From Meiothermus sp. CFH 77666 (GTDB taxonomy: Bacteria > Deinococcota > Deinococci > Deinococcales > Thermaceae), in the NCBI RefSeq assembly GCF_017497985.1, contig NZ_JAGDFV010000001.1:186001-250000 (forward strand): a stretch of 64,000 nucleotides of DNA, read 5' to 3'. Numbering within the stretch: the first letter of the stretch is position 1; every line of letters starts with the position of its first letter. A program made the translations under genes and the position numbers. The notes under the pieces are model-generated. The model ran no database searches. It was not told the DNA's origin and worked only from the letters and a program-made list of their open reading frames with translations. This document shows, in pieces, positions 44,294-53,054 of the stretch.

Positions 44294-45153
44294 CCTTCAG
44301 GGGCCAATACGAAGTCGAAGGTAAACTGAGCGTCCGGACGTCGCTTAAGGGGTAAGTCAAGAACCTGATCCTTCCTGACGGGCTCGAGCTTGACTACCAA
44401 AGAACGCCTCACCCCAAAGACCGCATCGCTATCAAGGTACTCGCTGTTTTCGAAAAATACCTCGGTTACCAGGGGGCGGTAGCCTTCGGCCGAGACCATG
44501 TAATGCAAGTGTGCAGTGCGCCAGGCGTGCCGCTTTCCGGCCCTCAACAAATCACCTACAGGGCCGTCATAGGGCACCGTGTAGGGCCTAGGCATGACCG
44601 TAGTATACCAGTACTCACCTTTCTCGTTGGTTCGGAGCCTTCCTCGCAGGTCGTATTTGTCTCGGCCGTATTTTTGTTCCTGAATAGGGTAAGTGCCGGA
44701 TGCGTCGGCCTGCCAGGTATCCACAATGGCACCAGCGATTGGCCTGCCCAGGGTATCGCGCACGATGCCTCGGGTCAGCAAAACTACCCCGTCATACCCT
44801 TCGGCCAGGTCGCTGCCCAGCTCTCGCTCAGGAGCATCCGGCAGGTAAAAGGGACCTAGATTTGAGTGGGGGGTGCCACCCCCATAGCTGTTGATCATAT
44901 CAACCAGAGCAGAAAGGCCTAGTACGTCTGAAAGGAGAATGAACTCACTTCGCTCTGGGTTGGAGATCTTCCCACACTCGTAAAGGAAGTTCATTACCAT
45001 CATCCACTCTTCGTGAGTAAGGCGCACCTCCCGAACATAATCGTGCAGATGCTGCACGAAGGTGTCCAGAAGGAACCTGAAACGAGAGTCCGGCTCGATT
45101 TGAAACGAGTCCTGAACTGCCTGGGTGATAGAAAACTCATTAATGTCGCGCAC
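44290..45153 (-). CDS. Intradiol ring-cleavage dioxygenase (hydroxyquinol/catechol 1,2-dioxygenase family)
   Basis: A 287-residue non-heme Fe(III) dioxygenase with an N-terminal dimerisation domain (~25-95) and the catalytic beta-sandwich. Expected iron ligands are Y155 (SGTYP), Y191 (RPYTVP), H215 and H217 (AHLHYMV). It opens the ring of a catechol-type substrate between the two hydroxyls; the segments GGGTPHSNLGPFYLPDAP and MPRPYTVPYDGPVGDLL resemble hydroxyquinol 1,2-dioxygenases. The gene starts with GTG behind a strong AAGGAGGGG. No maleylacetate reductase or cycloisomerase is present nearby. Confidence 0.88.
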   Translation of the reverse strand: MRDINEFSITQAVQDSFQIEPDSRFRFLLDTFVQHLHDYVREVRLTHEEWMMVMNFLYECGKISNPERSEFILLSDVLGLSALVDMINSYGGGTPHSNLGPFYLPDAPERELGSDLAEGYDGVVLLTRGIVRDTLGRPIAGAIVDTWQADASGTYPIQEQKYGRDKYDLRGRLRTNEKGEYWYTTVMPRPYTVPYDGPVGDLLRAGKRHAWRTAHLHYMVSAEGYRPLVTEVFFENSEYLDSDAVFGVRRSLVVKLEPVRKDQVLDLPLKRRPDAQFTFDFVLAPEG

Positions 45154-45186
45154 GCCTAACCCCTCCTTGTTTTGCCGGCTTTTGCC

Positions 45187-45215
45187 TTGACATCAAGTTA
45201 TCTCGAGTATAATAT
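45187..45215 (+). promoter_or_regulatory. Canonical promoter of the lyase/CoA-transferase/amidohydrolase operon
   Basis: TTGACA (45187-45192), 17 bases, TAATAT (45210-45215). On the minus strand TTGACA (45216-45221) starts a second promoter reading toward the dioxygenase. The two form an inverted repeat CTTGACA...TGTCAAG, so they face each other and overlap. Confidence 0.75.
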
Positions 45216-45231
45216 TTGTCAAGAGGAAAAG

Positions 45232-45248
45232 TTTTCGTATAGCGAAAA
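45232..45248. promoter_or_regulatory. Perfect 17-bp palindrome TTTTCG-TATAG-CGAAAA, putative IclR operator
   Basis: It lies just downstream of the plus-strand promoter and upstream of the minus-strand one. The half-site TTCG-N5-CGAA fits the general form of known IclR-family operators (PcaR/PobR type). Confidence 0.6.
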
Positions 45249-45268
45249 TCTCATCAGGGAGATAACCG

Positions 45269-46060
45269 ATGCGCATAGGCAAAACGGATCAGCCTTTTAC
45301 GTCCATAGCCACATCAGATGCCGAGAGCGTGACCATTCGCGGCTTTGACCTGTGTCACGAGTTGATAGGCAAGCTTAGTTTCAGTGAGCTCTTTTGGTTG
45401 CTGATGTTGGGTCAACTACCCACCACCGGTCAGCGAGCTATGCTGGATGCCTGTCTCATAGCTATCGCTGAGCATGGGCTGGTGCCAACCGTGCAAGCCG
45501 CCCGCATGACCCTTGCTGCCGCACCGGAGGCCTGGCAAGGGGCAATGGCTGCGGGCCTTCTGGGAATGGGCACAGTGGTTGCGGGTTCTTCCGAAGCAGC
45601 AGGCCGTTACCTTGTCGAGCTAAGAGATACAGCGGAAGCAATCGGAAACGAAGAACTAGCGGTGGAAGAAAGCCTGAAGCGTCTCAAGGCAGCTCGGGCA
45701 AAGGTGGCCGGGTTGGGGCACCCCCAGCACACAGCAGGTGATCCCAGGGCTGTACGCCTACTCGAGCTCGCCGATGAGCACGGTACGTCAGCCCAGCACG
45801 TGCGGCTTTTGCGTCTGTTAGGAAAAATGGCCCCGGACATCATGGAGCGGCGTCTTCCGATTAACGTGTCGGGAGCAATTGCTGCCGTAATGCTTGATGC
45901 TGGTTGGCCTGTAGAAGGGCTCAAGGCAGTGCCACTAGTGGCTCGAGCAGCAGGGCTTGCCGCGCATCTACACGAGGAAACCCAGCGTCCGATAGGCTTC
46001 ATATTGTCCTACCACGCAGCACAGGCCATACATTACGACGGCCCCATTCGCAAGGAGTAG
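45269..46060 (+). CDS. Citrate-synthase-fold protein, citryl-CoA-lyase-like
   Basis: A 263-residue protein with the helical citrate synthase fold but without the N-terminal half of normal citrate synthase. ITIRG-like VTIRGFDLCHELIGKLSFSELFWLLMLG opens the domain; GLGHPQHTAGDPRA carries H151, equivalent to the His320 loop (GHRVYK..DPR) of citrate synthase. The catalytic Asp position (NVDG in citryl-CoA lyases) reads N199-V200-S201-G202. I infer a C-C lyase or condensing enzyme for a hydroxyacyl-CoA, not housekeeping citrate synthase. It is first in an operon with a CoA-transferase, which could make its substrate. Confidence 0.75.
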   Translation: MRIGKTDQPFTSIATSDAESVTIRGFDLCHELIGKLSFSELFWLLMLGQLPTTGQRAMLDACLIAIAEHGLVPTVQAARMTLAAAPEAWQGAMAAGLLGMGTVVAGSSEAAGRYLVELRDTAEAIGNEELAVEESLKRLKAARAKVAGLGHPQHTAGDPRAVRLLELADEHGTSAQHVRLLRLLGKMAPDIMERRLPINVSGAIAAVMLDAGWPVEGLKAVPLVARAAGLAAHLHEETQRPIGFILSYHAAQAIHYDGPIRKE

Positions 46061-46064
46061 AGCA

Positions 46065-47219
46065 ATGGCTAAACCTTTAGCTGGTGTTCGAGTAGTAGAA
46101 ATGGGTACTTACATCACGGGCCCGGCAGCGGCCATGCACCTCGCTGACCTGGGCGCAGACGTTGTCAAAGTGGAGCGGCCAGGTGAAGGAGATCCTTTTC
46201 GGGCTTTCAAGGGCGGTCTTTACAGCCCTCACTTTCAGACCTATAACCGCAACAAGCGCTCCATTGCCCTTGACAACGCTCGGGCTGAGGACCGCGCGAT
46301 CTTTCAAGAGCTTATTGCAACCGCGGACGTTTTCATCCACAACTTTCGACCTGGAGTAGCAGAAAGGTTAGGGGCAGGCGAGGAGGAACTGCGCCGAATA
46401 CGGCATAACCTGATCTACTGCGCCATATCGGGTTTCGGGGCCACAGGACCCAAGCGCGATTACCCCGTGTACGACACCGTGGCGCAGGCTGCATCAGGGT
46501 ATTTATGGCAACTTTTACCCCCCGATAAGCCGCGGGTTATTGGCCCAGCTATCGCCGACGCAGTAGCCGGCATCTACGCTGCGCTGGGTATTTTGGCTGC
46601 ACTGGTGGAGCGTCAGCGTACGGGCAGAGGGCGCAGGCTCGACATATCTATGCTCGAGGCCATGAGCTACTTCAACCTTGATAGCTTTACCCACCACTTC
46701 AGCGTAGGCGAGGTGATGGGCCCCCTCTCACGACCTTCCGTTTCTCAAAGTTATGTGTTTGAGTGTGCCGACGGCAAGTGGATCGCTATTCACCTTTCCT
46801 CTCCAACCAAGTTTTGGGAAGGCTTGCTCAGGGCTACACAGCAGGAACAACTAGCGCAAGACCCCCGTTTCTCCGAGCGCCTCAAGCGAATTGCCAATCA
46901 GCAGGCTTTGATTGAAATACTAACTCCGATATTTTTACAGGAAAGCCGAGAAGAATGGTGCCAACGCCTGGCAGCCGAGGGGGTACCCCATGCGCCTGTC
47001 TACGACTCCAGCGAAGCGCTGGAGGATCCACAAGCTCAACATCTCAAGCTCAAGGTTACGGTTCCAGGCTCGCCCATGGGGCACTTTACCACCGTCCGTT
47101 CTCCCTACACCTTTGATGGGCAGATAGATACCGATATAATCCCACCCCCAACCCTGGATGAGCACGGAGATGAAATCCGCGCTGAGCTGGCGCAGCGCAA
47201 GGCTGGTAAGCGTTCTTGA
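46065..47219 (+). CDS. CaiB/BaiF-type class III CoA-transferase
   Basis: A 384-residue family III CoA-transferase. Visible marks are the N-terminal GVRVVEMGTYITGPAAAMHLADLGADVVKVERPGEGDPFR, RNKRSIALDN, the catalytic Asp region GPAIADAVAGIYAALGILAAL, and RRLDISMLEAM. It swaps CoA between organic acids without an acyl-enzyme anhydride leaving group. It starts 4 bases after the lyase stop with AAGGAG inside the upstream gene. The pairing of a CoA-transferase with a citryl-CoA-lyase-like protein suggests CoA activation followed by C-C cleavage. Confidence 0.9.
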   Translation: MAKPLAGVRVVEMGTYITGPAAAMHLADLGADVVKVERPGEGDPFRAFKGGLYSPHFQTYNRNKRSIALDNARAEDRAIFQELIATADVFIHNFRPGVAERLGAGEEELRRIRHNLIYCAISGFGATGPKRDYPVYDTVAQAASGYLWQLLPPDKPRVIGPAIADAVAGIYAALGILAALVERQRTGRGRRLDISMLEAMSYFNLDSFTHHFSVGEVMGPLSRPSVSQSYVFECADGKWIAIHLSSPTKFWEGLLRATQQEQLAQDPRFSERLKRIANQQALIEILTPIFLQESREEWCQRLAAEGVPHAPVYDSSEALEDPQAQHLKLKVTVPGSPMGHFTTVRSPYTFDGQIDTDIIPPPTLDEHGDEIRAELAQRKAGKRS

Positions 47220-47254
47220 CGCCCAGCAAACCCTGGGCTAGATAAGGAGGAAGC

Positions 47255-48697
47255 ATGTGTAAGCTCGAGCCCCCACTACTCGCCCCCCTGGAGTCCGGCA
47301 GTCCACTTGTGGGTTCAAAGTCCCTCCCCGAATCCCTCCCACTGGGGATTGGTGAACCTGACCGCCTAACCCTCATTCGGGGTGGGACAGTTCTTTCAAT
47401 GGATGCTCGGGTTGGAAACTTCGCTGTGGGCGACGTGCTGCTCAAGGGTAGCCGTATCCTCGAGGTGGCTCCTAAAATCGAGGCTCCGGATGCTGCGGTC
47501 ATTGATGCCAACGGTCACATTGTGATGCCGGGTTTTATTGACACCCACCATCATCACTTTGAAACAGCCCTGCGTGGGTTGTTGGCCGATGCCATTTTGC
47601 TGAATGATGGCCGACCCTCCTCGGCAATGAACTACTACGAGGTAATGCTCCTCAAGCTGTCCAGGGTGTATCGTCCAGAGGACGTCTACATCAACATCCT
47701 CTATGGCAGCATTGCCCAGCTTGATGCCGGGGTCACTACTGCAATGGACGTGAGCCAAATTCATCACTCACCTGAACACAGTGACGCAGCTGTTGCTGCT
47801 CTGCAGGATGCAGGCCGACGTGCCGTGCTGGGCTACTTTGAGGGCTGGGGGGACAAGAGTCAGTATCCACAGGATGCAGCCCGCATTCGCAATCAGCATT
47901 TCTCCAGCGATGACCAGTTGTTGACTATGGTGATGGGTGGGGAAATCTACCTCCCAGGCTTCGAGTCGGCATGGCGAATAGGCAGAGAGCTGGCACTTCC
48001 CATCGCGGCACACATCGTAGGTACCTTCGGCATGGCGCCAACCTTCGATAACCTATCTCAACAAAACCAGTTTGGCTCCGACAATATCTTTATTCACATG
48101 ACAGGAATGTCGGATACGGCCTGGCAGCGCGCTGCCGATTCAGGGGCCCACGTTTCACTGTCGGTACCTATTGAGATGCATATGCGTCACGGCACTCCGC
48201 CCCTTCAAAAAGCGCTCGATCTGGGTATGATAGTATCGCTATCAAGCGATGTAGAGTGCACGATGACTGCCGACATGTTTACCCAAATGCGCTCTACCAT
48301 TACCCTACAGCGCATGTTTGCCAACCAACTTGCCTTGGAGGGCAAAGAATTTCCTTCTCTGATGACAGTTACCGAGGTTTTGCAGATGGCTACCCTCAAT
48401 GGGGCTCGTGGGCTTCGTCTGGAGGCTAAAACAGGTTCGCTCACCCCAGGCAAGGAAGCCGATATTATCCTGCTGGACACCAACTGCCTCAATACCGCTC
48501 CCCTAAACCATGCACCTGGCGCGGTGGTAACCCTCATGGAGCGTAGCAATGTTTCAACTGTGATATGCGGAGGCAAAGTACGCAAATGGAAGGGGGAGCT
48601 GCTGGGCTTTGACCTGGAGCATTTACGCCGGAGACTCGAGCAAAGCCGCGATTACATATTTGCGGCAGCCGGAATAGAGAAAGACCTTTTTCGCTGA
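47255..48697 (+). CDS. Amidohydrolase of the TrzA/AtzA deaminase-chlorohydrolase group
   Basis: A 480-residue TIM-barrel metal hydrolase. Metal-site residues are the HxH in GFIDTHHHHFET, His in LPIAAHIVG, His in NIFIHMTG and Asp in SLSSDVECTMTAD. The C-terminal GARGLRLEAKTGSLTPGKEADIILLD is typical of cytosine/guanine/MTA deaminases and triazine hydrolases. The first ~37 residues before LTLIRGGTVLSMD are extra and of no known type. Substrate unknown; hydrolytic deamination of an aromatic or heterocyclic ring is plausible in this operon. AAGGAGG stands before ATG 47255. Confidence 0.87.
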   Translation: MCKLEPPLLAPLESGSPLVGSKSLPESLPLGIGEPDRLTLIRGGTVLSMDARVGNFAVGDVLLKGSRILEVAPKIEAPDAAVIDANGHIVMPGFIDTHHHHFETALRGLLADAILLNDGRPSSAMNYYEVMLLKLSRVYRPEDVYINILYGSIAQLDAGVTTAMDVSQIHHSPEHSDAAVAALQDAGRRAVLGYFEGWGDKSQYPQDAARIRNQHFSSDDQLLTMVMGGEIYLPGFESAWRIGRELALPIAAHIVGTFGMAPTFDNLSQQNQFGSDNIFIHMTGMSDTAWQRAADSGAHVSLSVPIEMHMRHGTPPLQKALDLGMIVSLSSDVECTMTADMFTQMRSTITLQRMFANQLALEGKEFPSLMTVTEVLQMATLNGARGLRLEAKTGSLTPGKEADIILLDTNCLNTAPLNHAPGAVVTLMERSNVSTVICGGKVRKWKGELLGFDLEHLRRRLEQSRDYIFAAAGIEKDLFR

Positions 48698-48733
48698 GCC
48701 CGGAGAACCAACTGGCCCGATAGAATAGGGTCC

Positions 48734-50020
48734 ATGTTAAAGGCTGTTCCCGGAACCAACGACATTTTCGCTCAGGCCAAGGAATACCCTTTCCGCGAGC
48801 CGGTTTTTCGCTACATTACCCAGACCGCCGAGGAGGTCTTGCGGGGAGCTGGGGCCCAGATGATTCATACCCCGATATTCGAGTACCTGGAAGTTCTGCA
48901 AAAAGGCGTGGGGCTCACCTCGGACATCGTGGTCAAGAAGGAGATGTACACCCTCGAGGATCGCGGAGGGCGGGTGCTGGGTCTGCGCCCCGAGCCCACC
49001 GCCTCCATTGTGCGGGCCTACAACCAGCACGGCATGAAGGTCTGGCCCCAGCCGGTGCGGCTTTTCACCTGGGGGCCCATTTTCCGGGCCGAGCGCCACC
49101 AGAAGGGCCGCTACAAGCAGTTTCATCAGGTAGACTACGAGGCCCTGGGCCTCTCCGACCCCCTCCTGGACGCCGAGGCCATTGCGTTGATGGTGCGGAT
49201 CTACAAAACCCTGGGCCTGAAAAACCTCGAGGTCAAGCTAGGCTCGGTAGGCGACCCCGAAGACCGCACCCGCTATAACCAGTACCTGCGGGAGCTCTTC
49301 CGGCCCTACGCCGAGCGGCTCTCGGAGGACTCGAGGGTGCGCCTGGAGGCCAACCCCATGCGGATTCTGGACTCCAAGAGCGAGCAGGATCAGCAGATTG
49401 TGGCCGATTTACAGGTAAAGCCAATGCTGGAGTTTCTGGGTGACGCGTCGCGCTCGTTCCACGAGCGGGTCTGTCACTATCTAACCCAGCTTGGTATTCC
49501 ATTCACGGTAGACCCTAGCATTGTGCGTGGCCTTGACTATTACGTGCGTACGGCCTGGGAGGTTCACCATGCCCAGATCGGGGCCAAGTCGGCCTTAGGC
49601 GGCGGAGGGCGCTACGATGGCCTCTCGGAGATGCTGGGCGGCCCGCGGGTGCCGGGGGTGGGCTTTGGTATCGGTATCGAGCGGGTGGCGATAGCTCTCG
49701 AGCAGGAGGGCGTTGCCATTCCCCCCGACCTCTCCCCTACCCTCTACCTGGCCCCCCTTGACGAAGCAGCCAAGATAGAAGCTCTGACCCTGGCCGAACA
49801 ACTGCGCCCGAAGGTTTACGTGGAGCTGGGCTACACCCCCAAAAGCCCGCGCAAGGCCCTCGAGGAGGCCCTCAAGAAAGGAGCCAAGTATGTGGGTTTC
49901 CTGGGCGAGGGCGAGCGGGCCAAAGGAGTTATTACCCTCAAGCACCTGGAAAGCGGGGAGCAAACCGAGCTCGAGCCCCTGCAACTGCACAGCCTTTTTG
50001 AAGGCCCTGACCCTAAATAG
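48734..50020 (+). CDS. hisS: Histidyl-tRNA synthetase
   Basis: A 428-residue class II synthetase close to the Thermus enzyme in size. It begins MLKAVPGTNDIF and has motif 2 (FRAERHQKGRYKQFHQVDYE), the His-specific loop GLDYYVRTAWEV and motif 3 ALGGGGRYDGL...GFGIGIERVAIAL, followed by the anticodon-binding domain. TAGAAT (48721-48726) ends 7 bases before the ATG. tRNA-His lies about 13 kb downstream in this window. Confidence 0.95.
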   Translation: MLKAVPGTNDIFAQAKEYPFREPVFRYITQTAEEVLRGAGAQMIHTPIFEYLEVLQKGVGLTSDIVVKKEMYTLEDRGGRVLGLRPEPTASIVRAYNQHGMKVWPQPVRLFTWGPIFRAERHQKGRYKQFHQVDYEALGLSDPLLDAEAIALMVRIYKTLGLKNLEVKLGSVGDPEDRTRYNQYLRELFRPYAERLSEDSRVRLEANPMRILDSKSEQDQQIVADLQVKPMLEFLGDASRSFHERVCHYLTQLGIPFTVDPSIVRGLDYYVRTAWEVHHAQIGAKSALGGGGRYDGLSEMLGGPRVPGVGFGIGIERVAIALEQEGVAIPPDLSPTLYLAPLDEAAKIEALTLAEQLRPKVYVELGYTPKSPRKALEEALKKGAKYVGFLGEGERAKGVITLKHLESGEQTELEPLQLHSLFEGPDPK

Positions 50021-50171
50021 CCCTTACCCGGTAGGGTGCAGATGGCTGACTGCTTTGGGGTGTCCTTCCGTGACGCGGTTTACCCACTTCGTACTCCCTG
50101 TATCAAACTGCAAATGCTACTACAATGCATACTTTACGGTGCAGGGTGTATTGGCTCTCTATGTGTATATA

Positions 50172-50195
50172 TTCACGATAAATACTGCTTGTGAA
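50172..50195 (+). promoter_or_regulatory. 24-bp element TTCACGA-N10-TTGTGAA, copy 3
   Basis: TTCACGA, spacer TAAATACTGC, TTGTGAA, preceded by ATGTGTATATA. It lies in the gene-free 276 bases between hisS and aspS, about 125 bases before the aspS start. Confidence 0.6.
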
Positions 50196-50261
50196 ATGAG
50201 TATTTAGAGGTTTGCTCCCCGTGCGTAACACTCGACAGGTGCCAAGTCGTGCGCCTGCAAT

Positions 50262-50289
50262 TTGAGAACTTTTCACAAAACGGTATGCT
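50262..50289 (+). promoter_or_regulatory. Promoter of aspS
   Basis: TTGAGA (50262-50267), 16 bases, TATGCT (50284-50289), then the aspS ATG at 50297. The message should be leaderless or nearly so. Confidence 0.7.
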
Positions 50290-50296
50290 AAAGCCT

Positions 50297-52039
50297 ATGC
50301 GTCGTACGCTATATTGTGGTCATTTGCGCGAACAACATGCAGGGGAAAAAGTGATCCTGGAGGGCTGGGTCAACCGAAGGCGCGACCTGGGGGGGCTCAT
50401 TTTTATCGATCTGCGGGATCGCGAGGGCATCGTTCAGGTCATCGTAAACCCGGACTCACCCTGCTTTGCCGAAGCTGATAGGGTGCGCTCGGAATGGGTG
50501 GTGCGGGTGGAAGGAGTGGTTCGCAGCCGCCCTGCCGAACAGGTCAACCCCAAACTTAGCACCGGCGCAGTGGAGGTGGTGGCGGAGGGCCTCGAGGTGC
50601 TGGCCGAGGCCAGAACCCCACCCTTCCCCATTGATGCCGGTTGGCGGGGTGAGCCAGACCAGAGCGTCAATGAAGAGGTGCGCCTCAGGAACCGCGTGCT
50701 GGACCTGCGGCGAAAGCGGCTGCACGACAACCTGCGCCTGCGGCACAAGGTAATTGCCGCCATCTACCGCTTTCTGGACGCCGAAGGCTTCATCAGCGTG
50801 GAGACCCCCTACCTGACCCGCTCGACCCCCGAAGGGGCGCGGGACTTCCTGGTGCCCTCGAGGCTGGAGCCCGGCCACTTTTACGCCCTACCCCAGTCAC
50901 CCCAGCTTTTCAAACAGATGCTGATGGTGGCGGGCTATGACCGCTACTTCCAGATCGCCCGATGCTTCCGCGACGAAGACCTGCGGGCCGACCGCCAACC
51001 CGACTTTACCCAGCTCGATCTGGAGATGTCCTTTGTCACCCAGGAGGACATCCTCGAGCTCAACGAGCGACTGGCCGCCTATATCTTGCGGGAGACGCTG
51101 GGGGTCGAGCTCACCCTGCCCTTTCCCCGCCTGACCTATGCCGAGGTGATGAACCGCTACGGCTCGGACAAGCCCGACCTGCGCTTTGGCCTCGAGCTCC
51201 AGGACGTGACCGAGGTGTTCAGGGGGGGTGCCTTCCGGGCCTTTGCCAGCGCCGAGACCGTCAAGGTGCTGGTAGTACCGGCCCTGCTGCCCCGCAAGGA
51301 GATCGAGGAACTCGAGGCCCTGGCCAGGTCCAAGGGGGCCGCCGGGCTGGCCTGGGCGCGGTTGGAGAACGGAGTGCTCACGGGCGGAATCGCCAAGTTT
51401 ATTCCACCCACCCTTTTGGAACAGGTGGCCGTACCGGAGGGCCAGACTTTGCTGTTCGTGGCGGGCCCCTGGCGCAAAACCGTAGAAAGCCTGGGAGCGG
51501 TGCGGCTCGAGCTGGGCAAACGGCTAAAGCTGATCGAGCCCGGCTACAAGTTTTTGTGGGTGGTGGACTTTCCCCTGCTGGAGTGGGACGAAGAAGCCGG
51601 GCGCTTTACCTACATGCACCACCCCTTTACCAGCCCCAACTTAGACGACCTGCACCTGCTCGAGACCGACCCCGGCAAGGTACGGGCCTACGCCTACGAC
51701 TTTGTTTTCAATGGCTCCGAGGCCGGGGGCGGCTCCATTCGTATCCACCGCCGCGACCTGCAGGAACGCATGTTTGCCCTGCTGGGCATCGGCCCAGAGG
51801 AGGCCCAGGAGAAGTTTGGGTTTCTGCTCGAGGCCCTTTCCTATGGCGCACCCCCCCACGGCGGGATCGCCTGGGGCCTGGATCGCTTTGTAGCCAACCT
51901 GGCGGGCGAAGAGTCCATCCGCGAGGTCATCGCATTCCCCAAGAACAAAGAGGGCAAGGAGCCCCTCACCGGCGCTCCGGCGCCCGTGGATGAGGCCCAG
52001 CTGGCTACGGTGGGGCTGGCCATACGGGGGCAGGCATGA
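50297..52039 (+). CDS. aspS: Aspartyl-tRNA synthetase
   Basis: A 580-residue class II synthetase of the bacterial type with an inserted GAD domain (~290-400). N-terminal OB fold ([33 protein letters not shown]), flipping loop region, motif 2 ([21 protein letters not shown]) and motif 3 ([28 protein letters not shown]) are all intact. ATG 50297 matches the Thermus N-terminus and the promoter placed 8 bases upstream; an in-frame GTG at 50249 would add 16 residues encoded by the promoter. Confidence 0.95.
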   Translation: MRRTLYCGHLREQHAGEKVILEGWVNRRRDLGGLIFIDLRDREGIVQVIVNPDSPCFAEADRVRSEWVVRVEGVVRSRPAEQVNPKLSTGAVEVVAEGLEVLAEARTPPFPIDAGWRGEPDQSVNEEVRLRNRVLDLRRKRLHDNLRLRHKVIAAIYRFLDAEGFISVETPYLTRSTPEGARDFLVPSRLEPGHFYALPQSPQLFKQMLMVAGYDRYFQIARCFRDEDLRADRQPDFTQLDLEMSFVTQEDILELNERLAAYILRETLGVELTLPFPRLTYAEVMNRYGSDKPDLRFGLELQDVTEVFRGGAFRAFASAETVKVLVVPALLPRKEIEELEALARSKGAAGLAWARLENGVLTGGIAKFIPPTLLEQVAVPEGQTLLFVAGPWRKTVESLGAVRLELGKRLKLIEPGYKFLWVVDFPLLEWDEEAGRFTYMHHPFTSPNLDDLHLLETDPGKVRAYAYDFVFNGSEAGGGSIRIHRRDLQERMFALLGIGPEEAQEKFGFLLEALSYGAPPHGGIAWGLDRFVANLAGEESIREVIAFPKNKEGKEPLTGAPAPVDEAQLATVGLAIRGQA

Positions 52040-52081
52040 ACGATGGGCGAGGCGCGCTTACGCTGATTCAAGGGGGGTTTC

Positions 52082-52990
52082 ATGCCTAACAGCCATCGCA
52101 TCCCCTATCTTCTGGTGGATGCTTTTACGGAAATTCCGGGTGGGGGCAACCGGGTGGCGCTGGTGCTGGATGCACGGGGCATGACCACCGAGGAGATGCA
52201 GCTGGTGGCCACCCGGCTGGGGCAACCCCAGGCCGCTTTTGTGACCGACTGGGACGGTACAGGGTTTGGCGTGCGTTTTTTTGCCGCCAATGGCGAGGTG
52301 GAGTTTAGCGGACATGCCGCCGTGGCCCTGGCGCTCACGTTGGCCAGAGAAGAAAAGCTGCCCGCCGGTATCAAAAAACTCTATTTGCGAACCATCGGGG
52401 AGTCGCTCAAGGTGGAGCTCGAGGACGGGCGGGCCCTGGTCCAAAGCCCCAGCCCTCGCTTCCGCGACCCCCCCTCCTGGAAGGTGTTGCAGGAGTTTAT
52501 CGAGGTAATGGGCGCCAATGAGCGCTACCTGCACCGGGGCCTGCCCTATGGCATCACCTTTACCGGCTTGTGGACGCTCTTTATGCCGGTAGTGGCGCCC
52601 GGCCTGGTGGACGCCCTCGAGCCAGACATGGAAAAACTGGCGGAGCTATCGGAGAAGCTCGAGGTTGCCACCGTGCACGTTTACGCGCCCTATGGCCCCC
52701 GCCGCTTCTACGCACGCACCTTTGCCCCGGCCCTGGGCATCCCCGAAGACCCCGTCACCGGCTCACCCAATGCGGCCCTGGGCGCTCTGCTGGCGCGGGC
52801 GGGGGTGGTGCCCCGCTGGGAGGGCGCGGTCAACCTGACCGTTACCCAGGGCCATCGCATGGGCGGCCCGGGCCAGGTAGAGGTACGGGTCGAGTATGGC
52901 CCCGCCGGCAACATCCTGGGGGTGTTCATTGGCGGTACCGCCGTGGTGGCCGAAAACGGCGTGGTAGAACTGGGGGGCAGCCCGAATTAG
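52082..52990 (+). CDS. PhzF-family isomerase/epimerase-like protein
   Basis: A 302-residue protein of the diaminopimelate-epimerase-like PhzF fold. It shows the start YLLVDAFTEIPGGGNRVALVLD, the QAAFVTDWDG segment near the catalytic Glu position, EVEFSGHAAVALALTL, and the C-terminal EDPVTGSPNAALGALLA that binds substrate. PhzF members act on varied small acids; the substrate is unknown. It begins 42 bases after aspS with a G-rich ribosome site (AAGGGGGG). Confidence 0.87.
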   Translation: MPNSHRIPYLLVDAFTEIPGGGNRVALVLDARGMTTEEMQLVATRLGQPQAAFVTDWDGTGFGVRFFAANGEVEFSGHAAVALALTLAREEKLPAGIKKLYLRTIGESLKVELEDGRALVQSPSPRFRDPPSWKVLQEFIEVMGANERYLHRGLPYGITFTGLWTLFMPVVAPGLVDALEPDMEKLAELSEKLEVATVHVYAPYGPRRFYARTFAPALGIPEDPVTGSPNAALGALLARAGVVPRWEGAVNLTVTQGHRMGGPGQVEVRVEYGPAGNILGVFIGGTAVVAENGVVELGGSPN

Positions 52991-53054
52991 GCGACGATAT
53001 TCGGCCCCCGGCCCTTTGTCCAAGTTTGGCGCAACAAAGACCCCTGGTAACTCT

